Origin: Neckera pumila
Lineage: Eukaryota; Streptophyta; Bryopsida; Hypnales; Neckeraceae
Length of the DNA: 64,000 nt
Reading direction: 5' to 3'
Assembly: GCA_963969595.1 (NCBI GenBank)
Contig: OZ018410.1
Location: forward strand, 33,608,913 to 33,672,912
Position numbers and translations under genes: made by a program. The notes under the pieces were generated by a model. It was given only the letters and a program-made list of their open reading frames with translations. It was not told the origin of the DNA and ran no database searches. Below, piece after piece: positions 1 through 12,129 of this stretch (positions within the stretch are counted from its first letter, which is position 1; the number at the start of each line of letters is the position of its first letter).

Positions 1-2653
1 CAAAGAGATATTGTACCTTTCTTAGGAGCTTTCTAGCAAGTTGTGCAACTTTATGCATAACAATTAATTAAAGTGTAATCCAAAAATAATATATTAAAAT
101 TAGACAATTTTGAAATAATTTAAAAATAAGTTAGACATTCATCCAAGTTGTTCTTACAATTTTTGGATGGTTGTTGCTACTTTTATCTAAGGAGTCCACA
201 TTTACCTAAACCCTTGTTTTGACCTCCAAACCCTAAACTTTGTATCTTAAATGTGAGGTTTTGTTGTGTGTGAGAAATATATTTTGTTTTTGAGAGATTG
301 TGCTCTAAAATAGTAAAAATGGCAAGGCAAAAAACTTTGCAATGTATGTTTCCATTTATTGAAGAAGAGATGTAAGATTTTGTGGAATGAGTTGAATTTT
401 TATAAATTAGGCAATCTCTAAAAATATATACATTTTAGGGGACAAATGAGGTTGGTAATTTTCCAAGAATATAGGCACCCTTCTAATTATTATTTTTTTG
501 ACCAAGATGCTAGGAAGTTATGGTACAAAGTTTCAAAGTCTTTTTTATCCTAAGAAATACATACATTGCATAAAAAAGACTTCCAAATTTTGGCAACTAG
601 ACAAATTCTAAATATCATTATTTCAATAGATTTTAACAAAAACATTATCTCATTTGGAGTCTGCCAAACTATACACTAAGAAATAAATAGAAAATATTTG
701 AAAATCACGCACACCATCTTAAAGACATATCCAAGTTATGGAATAAAGTTTACAAAATAATTTGACAACACATTAGATAAAAGAGCCAACGATGAATGTA
801 TGGTAACCACTCTAAACATTAGAATAATAGAGATGGTTTTCATACATTATGAACTTAACCCTTAAAGAACATTGTAAGTCCTAGGGGCATTGTTCAAAGT
901 CAAACAATGACTTTCATATAGTTCTTGGTTTTTGTACAAAGTTGAACTCAACTAAACAAATGTTCTTATACCAATCTACTTTTATTCCATTTTGATTTTT
1001 CAAAAAATTGATAAAATTGCAATTATCGTGGCCTTTTGAAGACAACATCTTGAAAGCTTAATATACAATACATTTGACTATTTTTCCTATCAAACTTCTT
1101 TTAATATGAATTACAAAATACACCAATTTTTCCATGATGCTATTACTTTTAGTTTCATATTTTTATAATAAAGTATTATATGTTAATCATTTTTGTAATT
1201 CATGTGATTTTTACAAAGAAATTACTCCGTAGAATTCTAAGAGTTTATTTTCTGATTTTTAATTGTGAAAATTCAAAGATAAATCTACGGTGTAGACATA
1301 GGAAAAATGTCAAATTTTTGAAGCGTATATTTTAATTTTAGAAACTAATGACTACATGAGGACCGATGTTTATAAAAAAAAGATGGCTACTTCCAACTTA
1401 GTTGGTAGAATTGGAGTAAAAACTAGTTGCAGTTTGAAAACATCGCCTACAAAATGGTGAAAAAACTATAAAGTTTCTATTTAGAATAAAAATAGAGTAA
1501 AATAACCAGCTTCGATAATTAGAAAAATAGTTCAATATGGGAATTAAAAGAAAATAGTTGCTAAAATTCAAAAAAATATCCCAAACACTAGTGATGAGGA
1601 CATAATTTGTTCCCTAAAAAGACTATATTGCAAAATATCAAACTTGACCCTAAGACAAAAATATCATGAAATGCCACGTGTCTTGTGTATATACACAAAA
1701 AAATGCATTTAGGTTGTCTTACTTTAGATAAATCACCTCAAGGATCAATGATTGTCCCCATGCAACTCTCTGAACCAGGCCTTGTACCGGTGCACGAACT
1801 TAATCTATGCCGTACACATGGCTTTGGATTGAATGCATCATTGTACAGTCAGGTCCAACGAAATTACAAATTTTTGGATCCTCCTGAGATTATGAGAACT
1901 TTAGGAGGCCCTTGCGCGCTCAAAAATGAATGAAATTTTGAATTTTGAATTGCATTGGAATCACATTGAAGTCTATTTTATCATCATTACAAACACACAT
2001 ATGTAATTGGAAAATCATACGAAGAGTTTGATGTTTTCTATACACTATGTACTATCTAGTATTGCCAACATTTGTGAAAATTACAACGTGTATTCAATGG
2101 TACATATAAGACATGAACCTTTGCAATTGCTTTTAGAGATACTTAATTTCATACCACTTGAATTGCTTGTATGATTTCTTTCTTTTTCTTCACCCAAATG
2201 CAAAAAAACTGTGACTATCTTCCAAAGAATCTCTATGAAATGGTAGATAGTGAATAAAGGAATCCAAATTGTTGTACAATTTTCAATTATTCATTTTTCA
2301 CTTGTTATGGAGTTGAAGTGCACTTCATTGTGGTTCCAACGCAATTTGCAGTTTCAAAATCGGTTTATTTTTAGCATACTAGAGCTTCCTAAAGTTGTTG
2401 AATTTTTTAGTGAACACTTAATGAAAAATTTGTAAATGAGCTGGACTTGACTGTACAATAGCAATGAATATATACATAGTGTGCACTGCTGAGAAATTAG
2501 TGTGGGGCAATCTAATTTCACTACACTAACAATGGTAAATAGTGCTACCTACACTAATTGATCTTAAAATGTTATAACTTACTATTCTTCAAGAATATAC
2601 TTACCAAGAGCATATGTATTGATATGTTCCAAAGTTGCAGTTCTTAATGATTG
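1..2653. other. AT-rich intergenic DNA without a recognised gene
   Basis: I see no gene here. The longest open frame (1685-1933, 82 codons) contains a stretch reading LDPPEIMRTLGGPCALKNE but matches no family I know and has no visible splice partners. Composition is strongly AT-rich with many A and T runs. Confidence 0.5.
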
Positions 2654-3101
2654 TAAGATAAAAGACTCCATTGTGGTCAAATGGCCTATGATGGACACCT
2701 AATGACCCCATTGTGGTTTTTCAAACCACAATCAATGCCTTACATGGTAGTTATGGAGTAATTAGTGACCTCTATAGGTACTTCCACCTTTTTAGTGTAA
2801 AATTCTTTATAAAAATTGATTTTTTAGGTCTTCCATGTTTGAAAATGTTGTGACTGCATTGGATAGGAAGATGACCATATTGGATTCAGATTTTGTTGGT
2901 CATGAGGCAGCCTACAGACTCCTATGGGCTGATCACTTCAAAAATTCAATACTAATTCATACTTGGTCCAAAAAATATAGTTTCAAATGTCCTCACTGTC
3001 TCTCACCCTTATCTTCGTGTGGGAAAAAATTTAAAAACTTTCAGCAGTGGCATAAGGGTAGACTCCAAAGTTTGACCACAATGGGCTGGGGTTGGTAAAA
3101 A
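2654..3101 (+). mobile_element. TIR element, TAAGGTAA/CCATTGTGGTCA family, copy 1
   Basis: The left end reads CCATTGTGGTCAAATGGCC and the right end carries its inverted copy, TTTGACCACAATGGGCTG. Two further copies lie at 4243-4688 and, in the opposite direction, 47833-48728. The interior has an 87-codon open frame (2835-3098) whose translation closely resembles that of the inverted copy at 47.9 kb (shared stretch DSDFVGHE, then a Cys-x2-Cys pair). Because the whole element is repeated, this similarity may simply be DNA homology. No transposase is recognisable, so it is probably non-autonomous. Confidence 0.65.
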
Positions 3102-3181
3102 TACTCATCAAGAGTAATAATTTATGGCATTTTGAATGCAAGTAGTGTGGGTAACACTAAATTTCATCATTAGTGTACTTA

Positions 3182-3620
3182 GAGCATTGCCAGCGTGACA
3201 GAAGCAAATCCTCACGCCAAACTTGACATAGCGAGCTCCTCATACGATGACGAGCCCCAGCATTCAAGAGTCCATACTGTGGCTTAGTGAGTTCAACGCA
3301 CCAAATCCTCTAACACGTAGTGTGTAGTAAGTGCCGGATGAACCGGGAGCTATTCTGGGATAATTTAACGCCACATTGCTCAAACTGCCATTATGAAAAG
3401 AGCCGCTCACTCCAGATTGGATGCGCAGTGCTCAGAACTAGGTCAACCGGGCTCCCTCAAGACTCTCACCGTGCACACCAAGCTCAAGTACCTCGGGCAA
3501 AAAATGGAGTGCCCGGTGCCTCGGAAACAACGCTTGGCGTCACAATAGGGACTGTTTTTCCTCCCGGGCCCGGCCTACGGTGTCCCGACCTGCCTTGCTT
3601 GTGTCACGGTGGCGATGCTC
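3182..3620. mobile_element. Harbinger-like MITE, first of a tandem pair
   Basis: It starts GAGCATTGCCAGCGTGACA and ends with the inverted form TGTCACGGTGGCGATGCTC. TTA at 3179-3181 and 3621-3623 is the target-site duplication (TSD). GAGCAT ends with a TTA/TAA duplication are typical of plant PIF/Harbinger MITEs. The interior is much richer in GC than its surroundings, and the open frame inside it is a composition artefact. Confidence 0.65.
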
Positions 3621-3623
3621 TTA

Positions 3624-4104
3624 GAGCATCCCCACAGTTGCCTAGGCAAATTGACACAGCAAGTGGCTATTTGGAGTGTTGGAGAAATGCGGCCGGCTCA
3701 TGTCAACAGAGTGTGGTCCACAGGAACCCGGTGAACCCCACAATGGAAGTGTGACAGGCCCATTGTTTGAGAACTGCACTTCGCCCTATATGCATGAAGT
3801 CAGCATGATGTCACATTGTCAGAGCTTGTTCCGTGGTTTCTTATGCTTTGAAGCCACCAGCCTGGGCGTCTTCATTAGCAAACTAGAAACTTGCCTGAAA
3901 ACGTGCGCTCCGTACCTCGATTCCCGTGTCCTCTGACATACCCAACCACCGGGGAACGAACACTATTTCCCCGTCTGCTCTCCATTTTCTGCCGCGCCCA
4001 GCCACTCCCTGGGACTTGGCGTGCCTACCGTGGAGCACGTATTATGGCTGGGCACAGCCATTTGCCCAGTTTGAGTCACTTGTTGAGCTGGAGTGGGGAT
4101 GCTC
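3624..4104. mobile_element. Harbinger-like MITE, second of a tandem pair
   Basis: It starts GAGCATCCCCACAG and ends GGAGTGGGGATGCTC. Its left flank is the TTA that also closes the previous element (3621-3623), and its right flank is TTA at 4105-4107. One TTA is therefore shared by two abutting elements, as expected if one inserted into the duplication made by the other. GC-rich interior; no coding sequence is supported. Confidence 0.65.
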
Positions 4105-4242
4105 TTAGTGCATGAATTTACGGAGTATCTCATATTCTCCAGCACTGCAGAGTGCAGACACTGTGTATGCGGAGATTCCATTCAGCAGACATTGCCAGGT
4201 TCATGTCAAGGTTGAAGTGTTTAACTTAAGCCAAATCAGCTG

Positions 4243-4688
4243 TAAGGTAAGGCAGCCCATTGTGGTCAAATGACCCATGGGGGAGACACGATGACCCCAT
4301 TGTGGTTTTTCTGGCCACAACCAACATCTCACCTAACTTCATTGGAGTAATTAGTGACCCTATTAGGAACATGCAGTAATTTCAGTGTAAGTCATTGTAG
4401 GAAGTGACTTTTTATGGCCATCCACATATAAAAAAAATTTGTCTCCTTTAGAAGAGGTAGGTGAGCATTATGGATACACTTGCAGTTGGTTTTGGGGTAG
4501 TCTGTCGACTTCTTTGGGCTAAACACTTGAGAAATTCATAGCTAATTCATACTCTGTCTGAAAATTATGATTTCAATTGCCTTCACAAATTCTCATACTT
4601 GTCTTCACATGGTAAAAAAACTAAAAAACTTTGGTGATGGGATGATGGCAGACTCCTAATTCTGACCACAATGGGCTGCTTTACCTTA
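4243..4688 (+). mobile_element. TIR element, TAAGGTAA/CCATTGTGGTCA family, copy 2
   Basis: The left end TAAGGTAAGGCAGCCCATTG and the right end CAATGGGCTGCTTTACCTTA are inverted copies of each other. The interior matches copy 1 in the same orientation, but the frame that is open in copy 1 is broken here. No transposase is seen. Confidence 0.7.
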
Positions 4689-5152
4689 ACTTAAGTTATT
4701 TCTGCAACCAAGATGCCTGTTCTTGTCATAAACCGAAATGCTGATTTATTATGATTCAAATCTGGGTTCACACAATCTCCTGGGAGTGCTGGCATTCTTG
4801 TCACTTCAGTTCCCAAGGCAGGCAGGCAGGCATGCTTCATCAGCATTTTCAAATTTGGGTTCAAAGTTCAAACTGGCACGAAGTAGTCGTTTTCAAATAT
4901 TGGAACAGTAATTGCTGCAGATTCGCCACTCCGGCATCCAGAGAACCAGTGGGTTGTTCTTTGAACATTTTATTCTCAGAGGCGGCTTAACTTGTGTTTT
5001 TCATGAGTGATGCCTGAGGTTATTTATAAGCGTGAATATGTACAGTAGATAGTGTGGGAAACATGCTTTTAGTCATTTAACTCTTAAACGGCGAAGCGGA
5101 TGTTTTGCAGCCGATGAATGACAAGGAATCTCCTGTGTGTAGGATAGAAATG

Positions 5153-5420
5153 GCAGGACGTTAAATCGTGCCATCCTTTGTGGGTCCTGCGGGCCAAATT
5201 TACCCCGGGGAAAATGCTGAAATTTTTTATTTGCCACAAGTTTATTTATTTTCAAAATCTGAATTCATATTTGCAATCAGAGGCCCCAAATTAGCTAGGG
5301 GGGATAGTAAGTATCCCTAGACACGGCTCAAATATAGGGGGCTTTTATTTACTTTTACCCTCGTGAAACCCAAATTTACCTTGTTGGGCCCACAAAAGAT
5401 GGCACGATTTAACGTTTTTC
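5153..5420. mobile_element. Mutator-like MITE with 9-bp duplication
   Basis: The inverted ends share ACGTTAAATCGTGCCATC (left) and GATGGCACGATTTAACGT (right). The 9-bp sequence ATAGAAATG at 5144-5152 is repeated exactly at 5421-5429. A 9-bp TSD is the hallmark of Mutator-like elements. A relative with the same core (TGCGGGCCAAATTTA, CCCAAATTAGCTAGG) lies at about 49200-49480. It has no coding capacity. Confidence 0.7.
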
Positions 5421-5487
5421 ATAGAAATGTGGCAATTATTCATCTTTGGAATTTTGTTGTGAAAAGAGGAGGTCTTCTACATACAGT

Positions 5488-6419
5488 TTAACCCCTAAAG
5501 TTTCATGACTATGTAATCACCAAAAACGCTCCAAAACTGCCATTTCTATTACAACTACCAAATTTTTGGAAAAAAACAATTTTTGACACATGTAACCGTA
5601 GGATCTTGTAGTATGATATTTTGAAAACATGTGGTAAAAATTTCAAAAAATTCCACCGTGTGGATCATAAGATATAAGCATTCAAAGTCTTGAAAACCAT
5701 TTTTTCAATCCTGCGAAAAACCGGGCAGCTGCACTTTGCAAGCTCACTTTTCAATGAAAAGATGCCGATAAAGGTGGTGCTTCTTTGAATTCAGTTTCCT
5801 AAACAAGTTGTCTATATGCATGAAAAATTTCACATCATTTGGAGTTGTACAACATATAGGAAAAAAATAATAAGTAGAAAGAAGTAGAAAATGACTCAAA
5901 ATACTAAATTTTTAAAAATTTAATCATGGAATTTAAAAATGCCAATCCCAACGGTTGTAATGTTGTAATAATCAATCTACATCCTAAGATTTTATTTTTT
6001 TCCCAAAATATTGAAAATTGAGTTAAATAATCGACTTTAAAGTTTTTTTTAGAGTAGAGAATCCATAACTACCCGCAAACCAAAAACCCTCATAACTTTT
6101 GACTCATTGATTGAAATGGAGTGACCCAAAGCTTTTTAAGTATATATAAATGTAGAGAACCAATTTCAAAAAAAAAATTCCGGAAAAAATGATTTTTTCT
6201 AATCTGCCCAAATTGCCCGGTTACAAAAAAAAGTAACATATTAGGTCACAACTTTTGACTCGTATTTCAAAATGTCATGAAACTTGATACATATGAAGAT
6301 ATTCCTCGCCCCCACCTTCTATTAAAATTTCAGCCTCAAATATGGATATCTCTAGTCACACGTACCTGCCCAAAATTTCTATACGGCCAAAAAACGCATG
6401 TTGGTCCTTTAGGGGTTAA
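5488..6419. mobile_element. TTAA/CCCCTAAAG repeat, copy A
   Basis: The ends are TTAA-CCCCTAAAG (5488) and CCTTTAGGGG-TTAA (ending 6419), with no other direct repeat in the flanks. The interior is AT-rich and non-coding. Its right half is homologous to the arms of the hairpin at 56657-57407, and copy F (51310-52228) is the same sequence in the opposite direction. Confidence 0.7.
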
Positions 6420-6956
6420 CCTCCACGGGGCACTTTTAGTTTTTCCAAAGTAGATGATTTCCATAGTCACCAACCCCACGTTTAAGGGTTGAATATATTT
6501 ACATTCATTTAGAATTGGGTGGTACTGTTTTATTTATAACATTTTGAGGTGATTTTAATCAATTTCATCTGCTTGAAAATGGAGAAAATTGAAGGTATTT
6601 GAAAAGTCATGGTGTGTGATGGTGTGCTTTTGTTTCTTAATTAACCCAATTTTCAACTCATGGATGTATTAAAATTGAATTCATTGTGCACTTGTTTGGC
6701 TTTGGATAAGAAGCAATCAATGGTATAAAAAATTAGGGACAAAATGAGTTTAACAAAATGTTGTGGTCCCTTGTTTGCGCTCAATGTTACAAGGCGGGAA
6801 GCAATATTCCAATTTGGAATAGGAACCCACTAGTTAGATTATGTGTGATGATGAATTGCTGTCATTCCAAAACTTTGAAGTGAGGACAAAGCTGAACAAG
6901 AATTTATATGCAATCTAAAAAAGGAATCGATATATATATTTGTTGTGGGGTGCAGA

Positions 6957-6958
<2 letters not shown>

Positions 6959-6988
<30 letters not shown>
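6959..6988 (+). repeat. Uninterrupted poly-G run of 30 bases
   Basis: Thirty consecutive G residues. Runs of this kind are unusual in AT-rich plant DNA, form G-quadruplexes and are prone to assembly or slippage error, so the exact length is uncertain. The glycine-rich open frame that crosses it is an artefact. Confidence 0.9.
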
Positions 6989-6990
<2 letters not shown>

Positions 6991-7004
6991 AAGCAGTATA
7001 CATT

Positions 7005-7107
7005 ATATTATGTTTGTCTCCACCAAGCTCTTGTGGCTAGTGGCTTTGTATTTCACCCTTGTAGTGCAGTGAAATTTCGTTTCATTTGTTTAAAAAAACA
7101 AAAAACA
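7005..7107 (+). mobile_element. LINE-type 3' end
   Basis: It ends GAAATTTCGTTTCATTTG followed by A-rich sequence, very like the 3' end of the well-defined LINE insertion at 54659-54875 (GAAATCCTGTTTCATTTGTG then poly-A). Only the non-coding tail is present, so this would be a 5'-truncated copy. The left boundary is uncertain; the poly-G run lies just upstream. Confidence 0.45.
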
Positions 7108-8730
7108 ATACACACCATGACTTATTAAATACTTTTGCTAACCTTCAGTGGACTACAACATGTTTATGGCAAAAAAAAATTTCAAAACTTGCCTCTTTCT
7201 ATCTTAAGCATTAAGAAAAATGGGAAAAAGCGATTTTGAAAAAATTGAATCCTAGAAACTATATTAAATAACCCTGGAAATGTTTAGAAAAAACTTCAAA
7301 AGTGTCCGCTATAAAGATTGCAAGATTAAAGTATTTGAAGTTAAAAGAAGAAAAAGAATTCAAACCATGCCAAATGGTCAACAAATTTTGACTCCTTTGA
7401 AACTAATATTTTTATGTCAAATTTTTTTATTAACAATTTCATATTGATTATATTGTGCTAGTTACATGCATGCCAGATTTGGGAAGCTAATAAAAAGAGG
7501 CATTTAGCACAAGTTGTGTGAGTTGTCTGAAAAAACTTGGGCACCTTGACTTTTGATCCCGGCACCTAATTGACAATTATGAAATCCCCCAAAGAAGGCA
7601 GATATCTTCATATCGTGTCAAGATTTCAAAATGATCCAATTAAAATTGACATTATAGAAACGTGCCCTAATTTGTAAGTGTCTACTCAATGTACAATTAT
7701 CCTTGTGTGGATATAAATTCCATTGTTGCAAAAAGCTTACCACAAAATATTAACATTACAAACAATTTATATTGGAGGTAGCTACATTGTTTCTTTTATA
7801 ACTTAGAGCATGTTTACACCAATAACTAAAGGCAATTGAATAATAATTAGACTTGGGTGTCAATATTTTGAAAATTGGTTCCACTAACACTTCATCTAGC
7901 ACTTCACCAACTAAATTTGGTTAGAAAGTAGGACTATTATTATTCAAATCAATAACAAAATATTAAGCTTAAATTAGCATCAAATGCTATAAGTTTAAAG
8001 CATAAAATGTTCTTTTGCTTCTCTATGCCGAGTGAATGTTGACTTGCTTTATGAAGTATTGATTTCCATTAATAATATTGGAATGTGGAGATTGTAATAT
8101 AATATTGTAGATTATGTTCAAATCAAAGCACAACTATAATAATTGTAATCTTATATTACTATATATATATTGATGTTGATGCAATTGTTTTCATAGAGAT
8201 GCCATCAAGACAAGAAAACTTACTACAAATATGAGATTAGGGGAAAAAACTAGACATTGATTTCAATTACTCTATCTCTTAGGGTTATATATTTGAAACA
8301 AGCATATATTATTCCTTAAGCGTGTAGCTTACCTTTAATTTATTAAGGTGTCTGTACACACTAAATATGATATTTAACATATAAGTTCCAAATGATCTAT
8401 TTTTGATTGTCTAGGGCTAATAAATTTGAATAATAATAAAAATACATTTGATATGATTTACTAAATCTATGTAACAATAATTATGAAGTACATTATATGT
8501 TTAAACATGGAGAAGCAAGATAAACATGGTGTAATTCATAGGAGATTTTTTCTCATTAGTATAGAAGGTTTTTTTTTTTATCATTTTTTTGTTTACTTTT
8601 GTTCTTTAAATTTGAAGATATTCATTTGTCTGTCAAGGATTTTTTAAGATTCAAAATATGTTTTACAATGTTGAAAAACAAAATCAAAATTTAGGATCAT
8701 TTGAATGGATGAAACAAATTACTTTTATTT
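7108..8730. other. AT-rich intergenic DNA without a recognised gene
   Basis: No gene, RNA or bounded repeat is recognisable. A stretch near 7790-7900 starts with AGAGCATGTTTACACC and may be the end of a further MITE, but I could not find its partner end. Confidence 0.5.
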
Positions 8731-9301
8731 ATAACCCCTAAAGAACTAAAGTGCATTTGGAGCACAAATTGTAGAAAATTGACACTTTATAGGGCAGTGA
8801 AAAAAAAATGAAAAAAAAAGTTTAAGAAGAAATTCAACCATATAAATTTGTATAAGATTACTATGGGAATGTGTGGGAAAAATTCAAAAACTTTGACCAC
8901 ACAGATTGAAAGATTATAATGTTTGAAGTTGAAAGAAAAAAAAAATTTGATCTTGCCCAACAAGGCCAACAAACTTTAACTCCTCCTAAAGTGAGGTTTT
9001 TACACCATACGGTTTGTTTGTTTTTAGATTTACATCTTGTATCCTGTAAATTTCATACCTACCAGATTTCAAAATTATAAGAAGAGTTTTGTACATGTTG
9101 CTTGGGCTGTATCAAAAGTTCACGGCAGCATAACTTTTGATCCGGGCACTTGATCAAAAAAAATATATATTTCTACTAAGTAGATACATATTCATACCTT
9201 GTATCAAAATTTTAAGAACATCCATTAAAAAATAACTTTATATTGACCTACTTGATATCACCTACGTACGTTCGATGGTCATTCGGTCCTTTAGGGATTA
9301 A
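8731..9301. mobile_element. TTAA/CCCCTAAAG repeat, copy B1
   Basis: It starts ATAACCCCTAAAGAAC and ends GGTCCTTTAGGGATTAA. At about 0.57 kb it is shorter than the roughly 0.9-kb members, so it is probably an internal deletion. Its final TTAA (9298-9301) is also the first TTAA of the next copy. Confidence 0.65.
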
Positions 9302-9883
9302 CCCCTAAAGTCCCAAGGCCATTTTTCTGTCAAAAATCATTCAAAACTGCTACTTTTGTTGCGTTCATCCAAGAAATCAGAAAAAATAATTTTTTTTGAA
9401 TCTAACCAAAGGTTCTTATACTACACTTTTCTCAGATCATATGGTAAAATTTTTGTGATGTTTGACCATACATGTTGAAAGATATTAGCATTCAAAGTGA
9501 AAGAAAAAGTTTTTTTCAATAGGATTCTTTGATTGCCCGAAAAACAAGAAACTCTATAACTTTCACATCACTAATCCAAATGAAATGAATCAAAGCTTCC
9601 TATTTAGACAAAAGTGTAATCTATTAGATAAAAAATAATTAAAAAACTTATTTTAGTTTTTTATGGATTTTTTTTGCTGCCCGGTCTCCCCCATTTTGAG
9701 GTTATTGTAGCATAACTTTTGCTTCCGGGCAGCAATTGAAATAAAAATTACATCTCCCAAAAGTTAATAAGTTTTTCTATCTTATGTAAAAAATTTCAGA
9801 AAGTTTCACCAAAAATTGAGCTCATAGGAACCTGCCCAAAATCCATTTTGTCCCCCGTAGGGACAATGAGACTTTAGGGTTAA
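9298..9883. mobile_element. TTAA/CCCCTAAAG repeat, copy B2
   Basis: It starts TTAACCCCTAAAGTCCC and ends GACTTTAGGGTTAA. It abuts copy B1 and shares one TTAA with it, which fits one element having inserted at the edge of the other. Interior non-coding. Confidence 0.65.
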
Positions 9884-10519
9884 GTGGCACTGAAATCAGA
9901 TTTTTAGCAATTGATAATTAGCATTGTATATTAACACAATTTAGACCAACCATGCCATAGTACCCAAAACTCCATATTTATGAATTATATTTTTTCACAT
10001 TATTTTGATTCACAAATATTAGTGATGAATTTTCAAATTTGAGTTGTGCATATCCAAGCATGTAGCAAACCTCAATACATATATGTTTATATTCTTAAAA
10101 TATTGTTAAAGTACTGAATTTGCACTTTAGATAGCTTATTGTGAATTGGAGTTGGAGTTTGTAACCCTTCAAGGCTTATAAGGACAAAATGTATGAGCTT
10201 TTAATTTATAATTTCAGACTTGAGAAAATTAGAAAAAAATCTCATAACTTTCTTAACTAACACTAGTAGAATTATGGGTCTTGAAGACCAAACCTTAGGA
10301 CTAGGATTGGAGCCATAGTTGATTCGGTAGAAAGAGATTCATTTCAAGCTACTTTTATCTCTATAGTAGCTTGCAAAGAATCTTGTTGTTCCAAACTAAA
10401 CCTTCTAGTTTGTACCAATTTATGTCTCCATGTGCTTTAAGGCAAAATTAATTTGGACTTGGTATTGATGAGGGTATTGTAGCTAAAAAGTTTGATTTAA
10501 ATATTTTTAGTTGTTATCC

Positions 10520-10785
10520 CCATCTTTACTTTAAATTTGTTTTGTTTTGTTTTGTTTGAATGGTGAAATATCCTAAATCGTGTTTCCTTCAGTTGCGTAC
10601 CTGGTATTGTTAGAAAATTCTCTACTGGTAGAGTTGGAGAGACTTTGTTTTGTGGCGTTTGGACCTACGATGTGAAAGTTACTGAATTTTAAAGTTATTG
10701 TGGATATAAAAATAATAAAATTACTTTTATTTTGGTTGTGGCAACAATATGGCCCACTAGTGTGCTTTAAGCCAGGCTTAATTTA
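10520..10785 (-). repeat. Dispersed 265-bp repeat unit, reverse orientation
   Basis: The run TTTTGTTTTGTTTTGTTTG and the following text, ending near GGTTGTGGCAACAATATGGC, are the reverse complement of the unit forming the tandem array at 55600-56620. The same unit also occurs at 31964-32530 and 42130-42560. It is diverged and has no coding potential. Confidence 0.5.
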
Positions 10786-11875
10786 GGCCTACTATTGTGG
10801 CTAAATTTATTGATTTAGACCTTTTGATTAGTTGAGTAAATGTAGAATACCCCTAGTCATTTCTTCAAGACGATCTCAATTTTTATTGTTTCCTTTTCAA
10901 ATATGTAGGTTCATTTATAGCTTACATGGCTGTAACATCTTCCAACTCATACAACAACGCCAAAATATAGCTAGAATGACAAATGGGCAAATTCATTACA
11001 AATGATAATTTTTCTAGGTAATGTGCATGCAAGAGGTGAGGGGGCCAATGGATCCAATGCCAAGGAATGTCCATCTCTCATGTTGAAGGTGTAGATTTGA
11101 ATCTTGTTACCAACATCGAGGAAGGACTTAATTCTAAAGTCTTTTACTTGTACATTTAGGATTTATTTTGTTATAGAACCTCAAATCATTTTCTATACGA
11201 AAGTAAAATTGATGAAGTAAAAATTCAATAAACTTCTAATTTTGAAATAGATTTGATGTATGACAAACTTGGCTAAATCCTACATGTATTCCAAGAATCA
11301 CATACAAAATTAATATTGTGGAAAATTTTATCTCTTGCTGAAGTGTAATTGAAAATATGAACAGTGCATTAGAGAAAAAGGCAACCCTTGGCTGGGCCAC
11401 CAGAGAGTGACAATCTAGTCTATCCTTTGAGGTCTAGAAATCCTATGAATTTCGTTAGATGTGCGTAGTCAGAGTGTGTGATTTTTGCAAAAGACGTCAG
11501 GACTCCAGTAATGAGGGTGTAGTAGAAGTCTATTTAATAATCAACCGCATGAGCATACAAGGTGATTAATGGTCAATTAATCAAATTCAGTGAAATTAAG
11601 GAAAATGAAGTGGAATTTCAAGCTAGTTGCCAAACTAATTAGAGAACTCTTACATTTTCAACTAGCTTCTAAAACCACTTAGTTTAGAGTGTTTGAAGAG
11701 GAGAAGAAAATCTATTTATACAAGTGGGGTAGTAGTAGGTCAAACAGTCTATATGGAATATAAAAATTAGGATTATAGGAACTCAACCACTCATAGTTAA
11801 GCCAAATGCAAGAATTGTGTTAAAAATTAAAATTTAGACCTCATTTAGGTATAGTAGAATAACTATTTTGAAAAA

Positions 11876-12123
11876 TGTTTGAACTAAAAAAAGTTGGTTA
11901 ATTGAGGTAACTTTATCTCCAAAAGTTCGTTTGAGGTTTTGAGACTCTAACTAAAAGTTATAGACCAAATTCTAAGAGTGGTTGGGTGGGACAATTTTTT
12001 TGACATTTTCAAACACCTTCTCTAAAATTTGCTCATAACCTTTAGTTCAAGGCTCTAACACTCAAACCTATTTTTAGAGATAAAAGTTAGCTTAATTAAC
12101 CAACTTTTTTTAGTTCAAAGTCT
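11876..12123. repeat. Inverted repeat (fold-back) with roughly 95-bp arms
   Basis: The left arm begins GTTTGAACTAAAAAAAGTTG, and the right arm ends with its near complement, CAACTTTTTTTAGTTCAAAG. The upstream text (about 11700-11870) resembles 45250-45480 inside the CACTA element at 44484-47085, so this may be a remnant of a related element that also includes the MITE-like sequence directly to its right. Confidence 0.55.
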
Positions 12124-12129
12124 TTTTCA

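Larger units (their letters stand above)
5077..6492. mobile_element. TTAA-flanked element (CCCT..AGGG ends) carrying two nested insertions
   Basis: The outer ends are TTAA-CTCTTAAACGG on the left and CGTTTAAGGG-TTGA on the right. Without the insertions at 5153-5420 and 5488-6419, the remaining sequence resembles the short element at 58133-58362 (shared stretches near CCGATGAATGACAA, GAGGTCTTCT and GATGATTTCC). It is therefore an old element used as landing site by two later ones. No coding sequence. Confidence 0.5.

Noticed and set aside
3320..4181. Several overlapping frames in the GC-rich stretch
   Set aside because: They lie inside two bounded Harbinger-like MITEs and have no family match; GC-rich composition alone keeps them open.
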